From assembly GCA_002408185.1 (NCBI GenBank), contig DHQV01000101.1, positions 2,171 to 45,415 of the forward strand: a stretch of 43,245 nt of DNA, in the 5' to 3' direction. The DNA is from Deltaproteobacteria bacterium UBA5329. Lineage in GTDB: Bacteria > Desulfobacterota > Syntrophorhabdia > Syntrophorhabdales > Syntrophorhabdaceae. The translations under genes and the position numbers were made by a program. Under the pieces are notes generated by a model that searched no databases, was not told the DNA's origin, and worked only from the letters and a program-made list of their open reading frames with translations. Shown here one piece after another: positions 24,608 through 32,980 of the stretch; the first letter of the stretch is position 1; every line of letters starts with the position of its first letter.

Positions 24608-25845
24608 CCTTCAAACCTCTTCATGGCAAGAACACAATTCGTACCTCCAAAACCGAAGGAATTGGAAAGAACGACATTTATTTCATGGTTGCGGGCCTGG
24701 TTCGGGACATAATCCAGATCGCAATCAGGGTCCGGCGTTTCGTAATTGATTGTAGGAGGACAGACCTTGTCCCTGATCGCCAACGTAGAGAAAATTGCCT
24801 CAATCGCGCCTGCCGCACCGAGAAGGTGCCCGGTCATGGATTTGGTTGAACTGACGGGTATTTTGTATGCCCTTTCTCCGAACACCCTCTTGATCGCAAG
24901 GGTCTCCGTCTGGTCGTTAAGGTCCGTAGATGTCCCGTGTGCATTGATATAATCGACTGAATCGGGGTTAAGCCCCGCATCCCTGAGCGCCATATTCATG
25001 CAGCGGGTAAACCCATCCCCGTCAGGGCAGGGAGCCGTTATGTGGTATGCGTCCCCGTTGTACCCGTATCCTACCAGTTCGGCGTATATCTTCGCGCCGC
25101 GCTTTTTCGCATGTTCGAGTTCTTCGAGGATAACTATACCGGCACCCTCGGCGACGACGAATCCGTCCCGGTCCTTGTCAAAGGGGCGAGACGCTCTTTG
25201 GGGCTCGTCGTTTCTCGTGGAAAGGGCCTTCATCGCATTGAAGCCACCTACCGTCAACGGCGTGAGGTTTGCTTCGCATCCTCCTGCCACCATCATATCG
25301 GCATCTCCGTACTGGATAATGCGCATGGCATTACCTATCGAGTGGGCCCCTGTCGCACAAGCGGTCACGATGGAAAGGTTGGGGCCTTTCATCCCGTAAT
25401 TGATTGCGATATGGCCCGGTGCCTCGTTCGCTATGAGCATCGGGATAAAGAACGGAGATATCCGCCCCGGACCCCTTTCAAGGTAGACGCTGTGATATTT
25501 CTCGAGGGTCGGCAGGCCGCCGAGGCCTGTGCCGACGACAACACCGGCGCGCTCCGCGTCCTCTTTTGACATATCTAGGCCGGAATCGTTTATTGCTATC
25601 TTTGCCGCGGCGAGTGCGTACTGGATGAACAGGTCCATCCTTTTCAATTCTTTGACCGAGATATATTCATCGGCCTTGAAATCTTTTACCTCGCCGGCTA
25701 TTTTCGTATCATGCGGTGTACTGTCAAATCTGGTTAGTGGTGCGATCCCCGACTCTCCGTTGAGAAGCCGTTTCCAGACATTATCTATGCCCATGCCCAC
25801 TGGCGTTACGAGACCAACACCGGTAATGACAACCCTTCTTTTCAA
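24604..25845 (-). CDS. fabF: 3-oxoacyl-[ACP] synthase II
   Basis: Elongates the acyl-ACP chain by decarboxylative condensation with malonyl-ACP. The 413 residues show the KAS II catalytic triad: cysteine in VTACATGAHSIGNAM, histidine in YINAHGTSTDLND and histidine in STKSMTGHLLGAAGA. The C-terminal NSFGFGGTNCVLAM is also present. It lies 18 bases after acpP. Since no fabH is in the cluster, this is the only condensing enzyme in the window. Confidence 0.98.
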   Translation of the reverse strand: MKRRVVITGVGLVTPVGMGIDNVWKRLLNGESGIAPLTRFDSTPHDTKIAGEVKDFKADEYISVKELKRMDLFIQYALAAAKIAINDSGLDMSKEDAERAGVVVGTGLGGLPTLEKYHSVYLERGPGRISPFFIPMLIANEAPGHIAINYGMKGPNLSIVTACATGAHSIGNAMRIIQYGDADMMVAGGCEANLTPLTVGGFNAMKALSTRNDEPQRASRPFDKDRDGFVVAEGAGIVILEELEHAKKRGAKIYAELVGYGYNGDAYHITAPCPDGDGFTRCMNMALRDAGLNPDSVDYINAHGTSTDLNDQTETLAIKRVFGERAYKIPVSSTKSMTGHLLGAAGAIEAIFSTLAIRDKVCPPTINYETPDPDCDLDYVPNQARNHEINVVLSNSFGFGGTNCVLAMKRFEG

Positions 25846-25863
25846 ACCGGCACCTCTTTTGAA

Positions 25864-26103
25864 TTATTTGCCTGCCAGACGGTCTTCGATGTATTTGATC
25901 GCGTCTCCGACGGTTTCCATTTTCTCGGCGTCTTCATCCGGAATTTCAATGCTGTACTCGTCTTCCAGTGCCATAATAAGCTCAACGATATCGAGAGAAT
26001 CGGCGCCGAGGTCATCAATAAATTTCGCTTCCGGAACAACTTCCGATTCACTTACCCCGAGCTGATCAACTATCATCTTTTTGACTTTTTCAGTTATTGA
26101 CAT
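25864..26103 (-). CDS. acpP: Acyl carrier protein
   Basis: Carries growing acyl chains on phosphopantetheine. The 79-residue acidic protein has the attachment serine in DDLGADSLDIVELIMALED (about residue 38) and ends with VGDAIKYIEDRL. A TTG one codon upstream is in frame, but the ATG at 26103 is chosen because a near-perfect ribosome site (AGGAGGTGG) precedes it at the right spacing. This is the strongest ribosome site in the window, fitting a very abundant protein. It is modified by the AcpS encoded at 11007. Confidence 0.98.
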   Translation of the reverse strand: MSITEKVKKMIVDQLGVSESEVVPEAKFIDDLGADSLDIVELIMALEDEYSIEIPDEDAEKMETVGDAIKYIEDRLAGK

Positions 26104-26193
26104 CAATCCACCTCCTATTTTATTGAAAACTCCCTGAACTTCACTCTGGCAATACCCTCATCTCGCGGATTTGCCTTTGAGGGTTGAGAATGT

Positions 26194-26919
26194 CTACATA
26201 TACAACCCGCCGTTTACGTTTATCACCTCACCCGTGACATAACTGCTGTATTCCGAAAGCAGAAAGTATACCGCATTGGCAATGTCTTCAGGCTCGCCGA
26301 GCCGTTTGAGAGGGATCGCGGCAAGGCTCGTCTCCCTGGTCTTTTCGTCTAGAATGTCGGTCATTTTGGTGCGAATGAACCCGGGGGCCACCGCATTGAC
26401 CCTTATCGAACGCTCTGCGTATTCCTTTGCGACACTTTTCGTAAACCCGATGATGCCTGCTTTACTTGCAGCATAATTTGCCTGCCCAGGGTTGCCCATA
26501 ACCCCAGCTACCGAAGATATATTGACAATGGACCCGCCCGTTTTCAACATATGCCGAATGACCGCCTTCGTGCAGTTGAACACGCTTTTGAGGTTGACCC
26601 TCATAACACGGTCCCAGTCGTCTTCTTTCATCCGGACAAGAAGCTTGTCCATTGTAATACCCGCATTGTTTACGAGATTATCGATCTTTCCCATGTCCGC
26701 CGCCGCCTGATCGACAGCGCCCGCGACCGCCGGGAAATCCGATACATCTACATTGTAAAGTGCACAGCGTTTACCCTTGCCCTCTATAGCGGCAACAGCC
26801 TCTGTCCCGTCAATTATATCGAAAATGACGATATCACTGCCTTTGTCGGCGAGCAGTTCGGCGATCGCCCTGCCGATGCCCTGGGCAGCACCGGTAACGA
26901 TAGTCACTTTTTCATTCAT
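26194..26919 (-). CDS. fabG: 3-oxoacyl-[ACP] reductase
   Basis: A short-chain dehydrogenase reducing 3-ketoacyl-ACP with NADPH. The 241 residues contain the cofactor loop TGAAQGIGRAIAEL, NLVNNAGITMDKLL and the catalytic Ser-Tyr-Lys in VNISSVAG and YAASKAGIIGF. The C-terminal YVTGEVINVNGGLYM is typical of FabG. The frame stays open to 27084, but the ATG at 26919 gives the right N-terminus and an ATGA overlap with fabD. A 90-bp spacer with a small CCCTCA/TGAGGG hairpin separates it from acpP. Confidence 0.97.
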   Translation of the reverse strand: MNEKVTIVTGAAQGIGRAIAELLADKGSDIVIFDIIDGTEAVAAIEGKGKRCALYNVDVSDFPAVAGAVDQAAADMGKIDNLVNNAGITMDKLLVRMKEDDWDRVMRVNLKSVFNCTKAVIRHMLKTGGSIVNISSVAGVMGNPGQANYAASKAGIIGFTKSVAKEYAERSIRVNAVAPGFIRTKMTDILDEKTRETSLAAIPLKRLGEPEDIANAVYFLLSEYSSYVTGEVINVNGGLYM

Positions 26920-27854
26920 GCAATAAGCCCCTTTACAGATTCGATCTCGTCGAACTTTTCCACGTTTGCGCACGCGATGCCGGGAACGACCCTTTTCACG
27001 AGATTGGACAGGACCTTCTGGGGACCGACCTCGAGGACCACCTCTATACCCTCGTCGCCCATTTTCTTGATGGACCTTTCCCACTGGACGGGCGAGAACA
27101 TCTGGCGATAGAGCTTGTCATCGACATCTGCCTTTTCTTTCCCAGGGGTTGCGTCGACGTTGAAAACAACCGGGATCGTGAGATCGCCGTGGCCAAGTGA
27201 AGCGAGTTCGGTTTTCAGCCGGTCCGCAGCAGTTTTCATGAGCGGGGAATGGAACGGGCCCGAAACGTTAAGGAAAACCGCTTTCTTATAACCGACGCCT
27301 TTGAGTTTTTCGACTGCCTCTTTGAGCGCTTCTGCGTCTCCCGACAGGACGACCTGTTCCGCAGAATTGAGGTTTGCCGGGACGACGACATAATCGTCGT
27401 GGGATATCTCGACGAGGACCGGTTCTATCTTTGCCATGTCGGCGCCGATCAGGGCCACCATCCCGCCCTTTCCCCTGGGGCAGGCTTCTTCCATGAGGAG
27501 CCCCCTCTTTCGCGTGATCGCGAGGGCTTCTTCAAAAGTAAAAAATCCGCTTGCCGTAAGCGCCGTATATTCCCCGAGGCTATGGCCCGCGACAAGCGCA
27601 GGGACAAGCCCGGTCTCTTTTTTTAGTACCTGGTAGACGGCATAACTTATGAGAAGAAGTGACGGCTGGGTGTTGTATGTTTGCCTCAACTCATCTTCCG
27701 GGCCGTTGAAACACAGGTCTGTAATGGAAAACCCGAGGACCTTGTCGGCAGTGGCAAAGAGATCGCGAACATAATCGAATCTCTCGTAAAGGTCCTTTCC
27801 CATGCCGACACACTGTGATCCCTGTCCGGGAAATACTATCCCTGTCTTTTTCAT
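26916..27854 (-). CDS. fabD: Malonyl-CoA:ACP transacylase
   Basis: Loads malonyl groups onto ACP. The 312-residue protein begins GIVFPGQGSQCVGMGKDL and has the nucleophilic serine in AGHSLGEYTAL, the active-site arginine region KRGLLMEEA, and the catalytic histidine in SGPFHSPLM. Length and motifs are standard. It follows the acyl-CoA dehydrogenase gene after 54 bases and overlaps fabG by four. Confidence 0.97.
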   Translation of the reverse strand: MKKTGIVFPGQGSQCVGMGKDLYERFDYVRDLFATADKVLGFSITDLCFNGPEDELRQTYNTQPSLLLISYAVYQVLKKETGLVPALVAGHSLGEYTALTASGFFTFEEALAITRKRGLLMEEACPRGKGGMVALIGADMAKIEPVLVEISHDDYVVVPANLNSAEQVVLSGDAEALKEAVEKLKGVGYKKAVFLNVSGPFHSPLMKTAADRLKTELASLGHGDLTIPVVFNVDATPGKEKADVDDKLYRQMFSPVQWERSIKKMGDEGIEVVLEVGPQKVLSNLVKRVVPGIACANVEKFDEIESVKGLIA

Positions 27855-27908
27855 GTATCCTCTCGCCGGTTTAAATTAATTTTTTCCTCGCGAGATCAGT
27901 ATCTCACG

Positions 27909-29072
27909 TTATGATCTTTTCTTCGAGGCCGATTGCTTGACGAGCTCGAGCCCGATTATATTCCTTTGGATCTGGTTCGTTCCTTCGTATATCTGAAGGA
28001 TTTTCGCGTCGCGCATCATTTTCTCGACCGGGTATTCCTTCATATATCCGTAGCCGCCGAACACCTGTATCGCGTCAACAACGACCTTCATTGCCACGTC
28101 ACTGGGAAAAACCTTGCTCATGGCAGATACCTTCGAGAAATCCCTGGGATTACTATCGATGTACCTGGCCACGGCATATACGAGTGCGCGTGCCGCCTCC
28201 ACCTGTATTGCCATGTCGGCCAGCATATGCTGTATTGCCTGAAAAGAGATTATTTTCTTTTCGAACTGTTCTCTTTCACGCGCATACTGTATGGCCGCAT
28301 CAAGCGCGCCATGGGCCACGCCGACCGCCTGCGCACCAATGCCCGGGCGGGTTCTGTCAAAAGTCCTCATGGTCAGGATAAAGCCCAGACCTTCTCTACC
28401 TATAACATTTTCCTTTGGAACTTTGCAATCCTGAAATACCAGTTCCCGGGTAGCCGACGCCCTGATCCCGAGCTTGTTCTCTTTTTTGCCGAAAGTGAAG
28501 CCATCCATGCCTTTTTCAAGGATAAAAGCGGTCGCGCCCCTTCCGCCCTTCGAGCGGTCCGTCATTGCCACGACGGTGTAGATCTCGGCCTCGCCGCCAT
28601 TAGTTATCCATTGTTTTGTCCCGTTCAGGATGTAGTGGTCCCCGTCCTTTTTTGCCTCGGTGCGGATGCTCTGCGCATCGGAGCCCGCATTGGCCTCCGT
28701 AAGACCGAAAGCGGCAAGTTTCTCGCCGCTTGCTATCCGGGGAAGATATTTCTTTTTCTGCTCCTCGGAGGCCCCGAGCAGAATAGGGTAGGCGCCAAGG
28801 AGGCTCGCGGCGTAGCTTACGGAACAGCCAAGACATGCCTTGCTGAGTTCTTCCACAACGATGCAGTTCTCGAAGGATCCGCCTCCCATTCCACCGTATT
28901 CCTCGGGGATACTGACACCGAAAAGCCCCGCCTGGGCGCAATGCTTCATGACCTCCCAGGGAAACTGCTGGTTCTCATCGAGCTCCGCACGAACAGGCAC
29001 AATCTTTTCTTCAGCTATTCTTCGCGCGAGTTTCTGGATGTTTTTCTGATCTTCAGATAAAAAATAATCCAT
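27909..29072 (-). CDS. Acyl-CoA dehydrogenase (short-chain type)
   Basis: A FAD-dependent dehydrogenase introducing an alpha-beta double bond in acyl-thioesters. The 387 residues have the two PROSITE-type blocks AFGLTEANAGSDAQSIRT and QVFGGYGYMKEYPVEKMMRD. The catalytic glutamate sits in IYEGTNQIQRN near the C-terminus, as in short- and branched-chain enzymes. FAD contacts QWITNG and RIASGEK are present. It lies between plsX and fabD, exactly where fabH is found in most bacteria. It may serve butyryl/crotonyl-CoA or aromatic-degradation metabolism, or could act on ACP esters; the latter is speculation from position only. Confidence 0.92.
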   Translation of the reverse strand: MDYFLSEDQKNIQKLARRIAEEKIVPVRAELDENQQFPWEVMKHCAQAGLFGVSIPEEYGGMGGGSFENCIVVEELSKACLGCSVSYAASLLGAYPILLGASEEQKKKYLPRIASGEKLAAFGLTEANAGSDAQSIRTEAKKDGDHYILNGTKQWITNGGEAEIYTVVAMTDRSKGGRGATAFILEKGMDGFTFGKKENKLGIRASATRELVFQDCKVPKENVIGREGLGFILTMRTFDRTRPGIGAQAVGVAHGALDAAIQYAREREQFEKKIISFQAIQHMLADMAIQVEAARALVYAVARYIDSNPRDFSKVSAMSKVFPSDVAMKVVVDAIQVFGGYGYMKEYPVEKMMRDAKILQIYEGTNQIQRNIIGLELVKQSASKKRS

Positions 29073-29075
29073 ATA

Positions 29076-30086
29076 TTACCTCTCCTTCAGTCTCTGCATT
29101 GATTGGTAGTCCCGCATGGTTTCGCTTACGGATTCCTTGAGGCCTTTCTCTACAAATGTTTTTGCCAGGAGAATTGCGTTACGTATGGCCTTTTCATTCG
29201 ATTTCCCATGGCAGATGATAGAGACCCCGTCAACGCCCAGCAGGGGCGCTCCGCCGGTTTCCGAATAATCCGCCTTTTTCTGGAAGTCCTTGAAAAGGTC
29301 TTTCAGTAGCAGATACCCTATCTTCGCCTTCAGGCTCTTCTGGATGCCGTCTTTAAAAAACGCATAGATCAGTTCCGCAACCCCTTCACTTATCTTGAGC
29401 GCTATATTTCCAACAAAACCGTCGCTCACCACGACATCGGTCCTGCCATTATACATATCGGTTCCCTCGACGTAGCCGAGATAATTGAGCCTGAGCTCTT
29501 TTATCAGAGCATGTGCCTCCCGCGTAAGTTCGTTGCCTTTTGTCTCCTCTTCACCGTTTGAAAGTATTCCAACTCGCGGCGAATCTATCCCGAGGACGGA
29601 AGCGGCAAACGCGTTGCCCATCAATGCAAATTGGACGAAGTGCACAGGCTTGCAGTCGACGTTGCCCCCTGCATCGAGGAGTATGGAAAGTCCCTCTCCG
29701 ATACGCGGGTGGAGCGTGGCGATGGCCGGCCTGTCGACCCCCGAGACCCTGCCCAGGGTAAATATAGCAAATGCCATTGCCGCGCCGGAATTTCCCGCTG
29801 ACACCACCGCATCGACCTCGCCCCTCTTATGCAACTCGAACGCGAGGTTCATCGATGAGTCCCGTTTTTTCCTCAATGCATTGGACGGAGATTCGTGCAT
29901 CTCCACACAAATGGACGTATGAACCATGTCGAGATTGACATTGTCCGTCAGATAAGGCTTCATTTTTTCGACATCGCCGACAAGGACTATCGATGCGAGG
30001 CCGTCACGGGAAACTGATTGCGCACCTTTAACGATCTCAAGGGGAGCAAAATCGCCACCCATTCCGTCAACGGCAATCCGTATCAT
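29076..30086 (-). CDS. plsX: Phosphate acyltransferase PlsX
   Basis: Makes acyl-phosphate from acyl-ACP, the acyl donor for PlsY in phospholipid synthesis. The 336 residues start MIRIAVDGMGGDFAPLEIVKG and include SAGNSGAAMAFAIFTLGR, GILSNGEEETKGNELTREAH and DVVVSDGFVGNIALKISEG, all typical. It follows rpmF by 6 bases in the classical yceD-rpmF-plsX cluster and is followed after 3 bases by the acyl-CoA dehydrogenase gene. Confidence 0.97.
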   Translation of the reverse strand: MIRIAVDGMGGDFAPLEIVKGAQSVSRDGLASIVLVGDVEKMKPYLTDNVNLDMVHTSICVEMHESPSNALRKKRDSSMNLAFELHKRGEVDAVVSAGNSGAAMAFAIFTLGRVSGVDRPAIATLHPRIGEGLSILLDAGGNVDCKPVHFVQFALMGNAFAASVLGIDSPRVGILSNGEEETKGNELTREAHALIKELRLNYLGYVEGTDMYNGRTDVVVSDGFVGNIALKISEGVAELIYAFFKDGIQKSLKAKIGYLLLKDLFKDFQKKADYSETGGAPLLGVDGVSIICHGKSNEKAIRNAILLAKTFVEKGLKESVSETMRDYQSMQRLKER

Positions 30087-30092
30087 CCGTTA

Positions 30093-30275
30093 TCAGGCTT
30101 CCTCGACCGCTATATACTGTTTTCCTTTGTACATCCCGCACTTCGGGCAGACCACGTGCGGAGGCTTCGGCTCTTTACAATTCGGACAGGCTACGACCGC
30201 AACAGGGGACGCCGTATAATGGGCACGTCTTTTGTCCCGTCTTGCTTTCGCAGTTTTTCTTTTTGGTACAGCCAT
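30093..30275 (-). CDS. rpmF: 50S ribosomal protein L32
   Basis: The 60-residue basic protein begins MAVPKRKTAKARRDKRRAH and has the four zinc cysteines in CPNC and CPKCGMYKGKQY. This is the cysteine-containing (C+) form of L32, which binds zinc. It is normally co-transcribed with yceD and plsX, as here. Confidence 0.98.
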   Translation of the reverse strand: MAVPKRKTAKARRDKRRAHYTASPVAVVACPNCKEPKPPHVVCPKCGMYKGKQYIAVEEA

Positions 30276-30288
30276 GATCGACTCCTTG

Positions 30289-30804
30289 TTAATTTAAGAA
30301 AGATTTCAATTTTTCTCCGAGGAGACTTGAAGGCGCCTCGGGGCAATCGCATTTTTCGGTGTTCCGGTTCTTCCCGCACTGGGGACAAATGCCCTTACAT
30401 GCCTCGCTGCACAACGGCCGCACGGGAATGTTGAGCATTACCTCTTCGTAGACAAAAGGATCTATGTCTATTTCATCCCCTTCATAATAATAGACGTCGA
30501 GGTCTTCGCCATGGAGTTCCTTTTCGGGCGACTGTGTCAGTTCGGTCCCAGGGACCAGCTTAATGGACAATGTCAGGGCGAGTTCGATATCGAATTCTTC
30601 GAGGCAGCGCCCGCACTCGAGCCTGGCGGCCACATTGACGGGCCCGTCGATAGCCACGGTATCGTCGAACTTTGCCACCGTAAGCTCATATGTCACTGGT
30701 TTCAACAGTTTTAGATCAGTATCGCCCATCTGCTGGAAACGTACAGTATCCATTTCACCCTTCAGGACCTGAGTATCTTCAATTTCTGAAAGTCGTATCA
30801 ACAA
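30289..30804 (-). CDS. yceD: YceD/DUF177 family protein
   Basis: A 171-residue protein of the DUF177 (YceD) family, which in plants and E. coli is linked to 23S rRNA processing and L32 accumulation. It contains the family CGRCLEEF block near residue 70 and EEVMLNIPVRPLCSEACKG with a C-terminal CPQCGKN segment. These cysteines could bind zinc. It is the first gene of the yceD-rpmF-plsX operon. Confidence 0.9.
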   Translation of the reverse strand: MLIRLSEIEDTQVLKGEMDTVRFQQMGDTDLKLLKPVTYELTVAKFDDTVAIDGPVNVAARLECGRCLEEFDIELALTLSIKLVPGTELTQSPEKELHGEDLDVYYYEGDEIDIDPFVYEEVMLNIPVRPLCSEACKGICPQCGKNRNTEKCDCPEAPSSLLGEKLKSFLN

Positions 30805-30897
30805 AGCCGCCTTCTTTTAAAGATAGATAATATAAAGAGTTTACCATTTTATTGTCAAGTAAATTAACCTGTTGTAACTCTTATACTTTTTTGGTGC

Positions 30898-31060
30898 AAG
30901 TCGTAAGTCGTAAGTCGTCAGTTGTCAAAGGGCTTTTTATCCTTCGAGAATTTGAACCTCATAGCCAGTTCAAGGAGACCAGACATTTTTGCCAACATCC
31001 TTTACGTAGCCAGGCGCTTTTTACACCTTACCACTCACGACCTACGACTTACGATCTCGC
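30898..31060. repeat. Heptad-repeat inverted pair E at the 3' end of yggU
   Basis: The left arm AAGTCGT x3 then CAGTTGT (30898-30925) faces the right arm TTACACC-TTACCAC-TCACGAC-CTACGAC-TTACGAT (31021-31055). The arms are inverted and keep a 7-bp step; about 95 unique bases lie between them. The yggU TGA stop and its final residues (about EIVSRRS) are encoded in the right arm. No gene is seen in the loop. Confidence 0.75.
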
Positions 31061-31304
31061 AAAGCAGGGCATCGAATTCTTCTTCATCTATAGGGATGTC
31101 GACGATCTTTCGCCTATCCTTCTCGCCCCGGACGATCTTGATTGCCGATCTTTTCACCTTGAGGACCTCGGATAGATACCGCACCAATTCCTCATTCGCC
31201 TTGCCTTCAAGAGGCTGGGCCGTGAGACGCACTGTAACGAGCGATCCGTCCCGCGACAGCATGCGTTTCCTGGCATTGGGTATGACCTTTATCTCGATCT
31301 TCAT
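31035..31304 (-). CDS. yggU: YggU/DUF167 family protein
   Basis: An 89-residue protein of the YggU family (KVIPNARKRMLSRDG, VRLTAQPLEGKANEELVRYL, SAIKIVRGEKDRRKIVDI). The biochemical role is unknown. It is often encoded next to yggT, as here (6-base gap). The final residues come from heptad array E. Confidence 0.88.
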   Translation of the reverse strand: MKIEIKVIPNARKRMLSRDGSLVTVRLTAQPLEGKANEELVRYLSEVLKVKRSAIKIVRGEKDRRKIVDIPIDEEEFDALLCEIVSRRS

Positions 31305-31310
31305 GGCGGA

Positions 31311-31607
31311 TCAGAGCCTGAGGGCGAGCTGGAGCAGAAGACGTGTGAGGATTCCTTGGATAAGTATAACGGCTATCATCAGGAGAAAAGGAGCAAAATC
31401 GATCATTCCGATCCGCGTGGGCAGCATTCTGGCGATGCGATAGGTCACGGGGTCGACAAGCCTGTACACTAATCTGATGACAGGATTGTACGGGTTCGGC
31501 CGTATCCAGGAGAAGAGGGCCCGGGCGAATATTACCCAGAAGTATACTGTAAAAGCGGCATCCAGTATCTTGGCAAACCATGTCAAAAATATTCCCGCGC
31601 CGGACAT
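31311..31607 (-). CDS. yggT: YggT family membrane protein
   Basis: A 98-residue integral membrane protein with two hydrophobic segments (about 8-30 and 68-93). Between them is the YggT hallmark FSWIRPNPYNPVIRLVYRL followed by VDPVTYRIARMLP. Relatives are linked to cell division, osmotic shock survival or photosystem assembly; the exact role is unknown. It forms a pair with yggU. Confidence 0.9.
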   Translation of the reverse strand: MSGAGIFLTWFAKILDAAFTVYFWVIFARALFSWIRPNPYNPVIRLVYRLVDPVTYRIARMLPTRIGMIDFAPFLLMIAVILIQGILTRLLLQLALRL

Positions 31608-31702
31608 TACTGACCTCTTAAATAACGATCGATCACCATAACGTACAACAAAAGGTTCTAAAAGACAACGGCAAACCCCAGAAAGGGACGGTGGGAGGAT
31701 CC

Positions 31703-32980
31703 TTATTCTCGGGTCGTGCGCCCTATGACCGTCCCTGACTCGACCCGTTCGATAGTCACCTCAGTGACCTTGTTTTCATACAACTTATTATAAGGGATAT
31801 GGACCGGGATATAATTCTCCGCATAACCCCGCATGTACCGGCCAAAATAGCGTTTGGTCTCGGGTATGATCAGCGCCCGGGTCCCGACGAAACGCCTGTG
31901 GAAGGCCTCACGTTTCGCTGAATCCAGGGCTTTAAGTTCTTTCACCCTCTCTTTCTTTTCCGTCTCGGGGACCGCGCCATCCATCGATGCCGCGCGCGTT
32001 CCCGGCCGGGGCGAGAACGGGAATACATGGAGATAGTAGATGCCGGCGGATTCGAGAAAGTCTCTCGTTTCCTGAAAGCACCTGTCGTCTTCTCCCGGAA
32101 AGCCAGTTATGACATCCATGCCAACGCCTGCGTCAGGTATTTTCTCGAGCAATCTATCAAGCAGTTCACGAACGTGGTGCGCATGGTAGGGCCTGCCCAT
32201 TGCATCCAGGATCCTGTCGCTCGCGCTTTGAAGGGGAATGTGAAAACTCTTTGCTATCTTGGGGGAATCGGCGGCGACCGCGATAAAATCATCATCGAAC
32301 ATCAGGGGGTCTACCGAGCTTAAACGAATGCGTCGGGGTGAGGTAAGATCGTTGAGTGCCTGCAGGAGGTCGGTTAGCCCGTATCTGTATTCCCTGTCCT
32401 GCCAGGCCGATATCTCGATACCTGTGAGCACTACTTCCTGGACGCCGGTTTGCGCCAGTCTCTCCATGGCGCTGCGTATCTCTTCAAAGGGCCGCGAGCG
32501 TGGTGCACCTCGCGCAAAAGGAACGATGCAGTAGCTGCAGAACCTGTCGCATCCGTCTTGGATCTTCAGGAATGACCGGGTTTTTCCTTCAAGACTTATG
32601 TTCCGGGGCATCTCTTCCATGACAAGGGCCTCCCTTGACGAGACAAAACACCCGTTGGAATCAATATATTGACCGATCAAAAATTTTTCTGCCTGGCCAA
32701 GGACCGTGTCGGCCCCGAAACTATCTTCAGGATAGGCCTGGGCGTGGCAGCCGGCAAGAACGATGCGTGCAGACCGGTTCTCTCTTTTGAGCCGATTGAT
32801 GAAGCGGCGTATATCGCGGACGGCACCCCGGGTTACCGTACAGCCGTTGATGATCACGAGCGAAGCCTCGTTTTGCGGGGCCGGATCGAGGCCGGTTTCT
32901 TTAAGGCTTGCCGAAATCACGGAACTGTCCCACTGATTGGCCTTGCATCCGGTTGTATAGATAAAAAAACCTGGCTTCAT
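31703..32980 (-). CDS. mtaB: tRNA t6A37 methylthiotransferase MtaB
   Basis: A radical SAM enzyme that converts t6A37 to ms2t6A37 in tRNAs reading ANN codons. The 425 residues have an N-terminal UPF0004 domain (TTGCKANQWDSS, CTVTRGAVRD, GCHAQ) binding one 4Fe-4S cluster. The radical SAM motif CDRFCSYC follows in DGCDRFCSYCIVPFARG, then a barrel and a C-terminal TRAM-like tail (about 360-425). The N-terminal CKANQ block favours MtaB over MiaB or RimO. Its ATG overlaps the stop of the cysteine desulfurase gene. It acts downstream of the t6A enzymes encoded by tsaC and tsaE in this window. Confidence 0.92.
   Translation of the reverse strand: MKPGFFIYTTGCKANQWDSSVISASLKETGLDPAPQNEASLVIINGCTVTRGAVRDIRRFINRLKRENRSARIVLAGCHAQAYPEDSFGADTVLGQAEKFLIGQYIDSNGCFVSSREALVMEEMPRNISLEGKTRSFLKIQDGCDRFCSYCIVPFARGAPRSRPFEEIRSAMERLAQTGVQEVVLTGIEISAWQDREYRYGLTDLLQALNDLTSPRRIRLSSVDPLMFDDDFIAVAADSPKIAKSFHIPLQSASDRILDAMGRPYHAHHVRELLDRLLEKIPDAGVGMDVITGFPGEDDRCFQETRDFLESAGIYYLHVFPFSPRPGTRAASMDGAVPETEKKERVKELKALDSAKREAFHRRFVGTRALIIPETKRYFGRYMRGYAENYIPVHIPYNKLYENKVTEVTIERVESGTVIGRTTRE

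Noticed and set aside
26920..27084. An N-terminal extension of FabG back to 27084.
   Set aside because: The extra 55 residues are arginine- and glycine-rich translation of the fabD gene in another frame. The ATG at 26919 with ATGA overlap gives the normal FabG start.
27933..29060. A 375-codon plus-strand open frame opposite the acyl-CoA dehydrogenase gene.
   Set aside because: It is a mirror frame of a strongly conserved gene, with no recognisable protein family. The same holds for long opposite frames at 773-1294, 7245-8048, 13093-13995 and 33277-34038.
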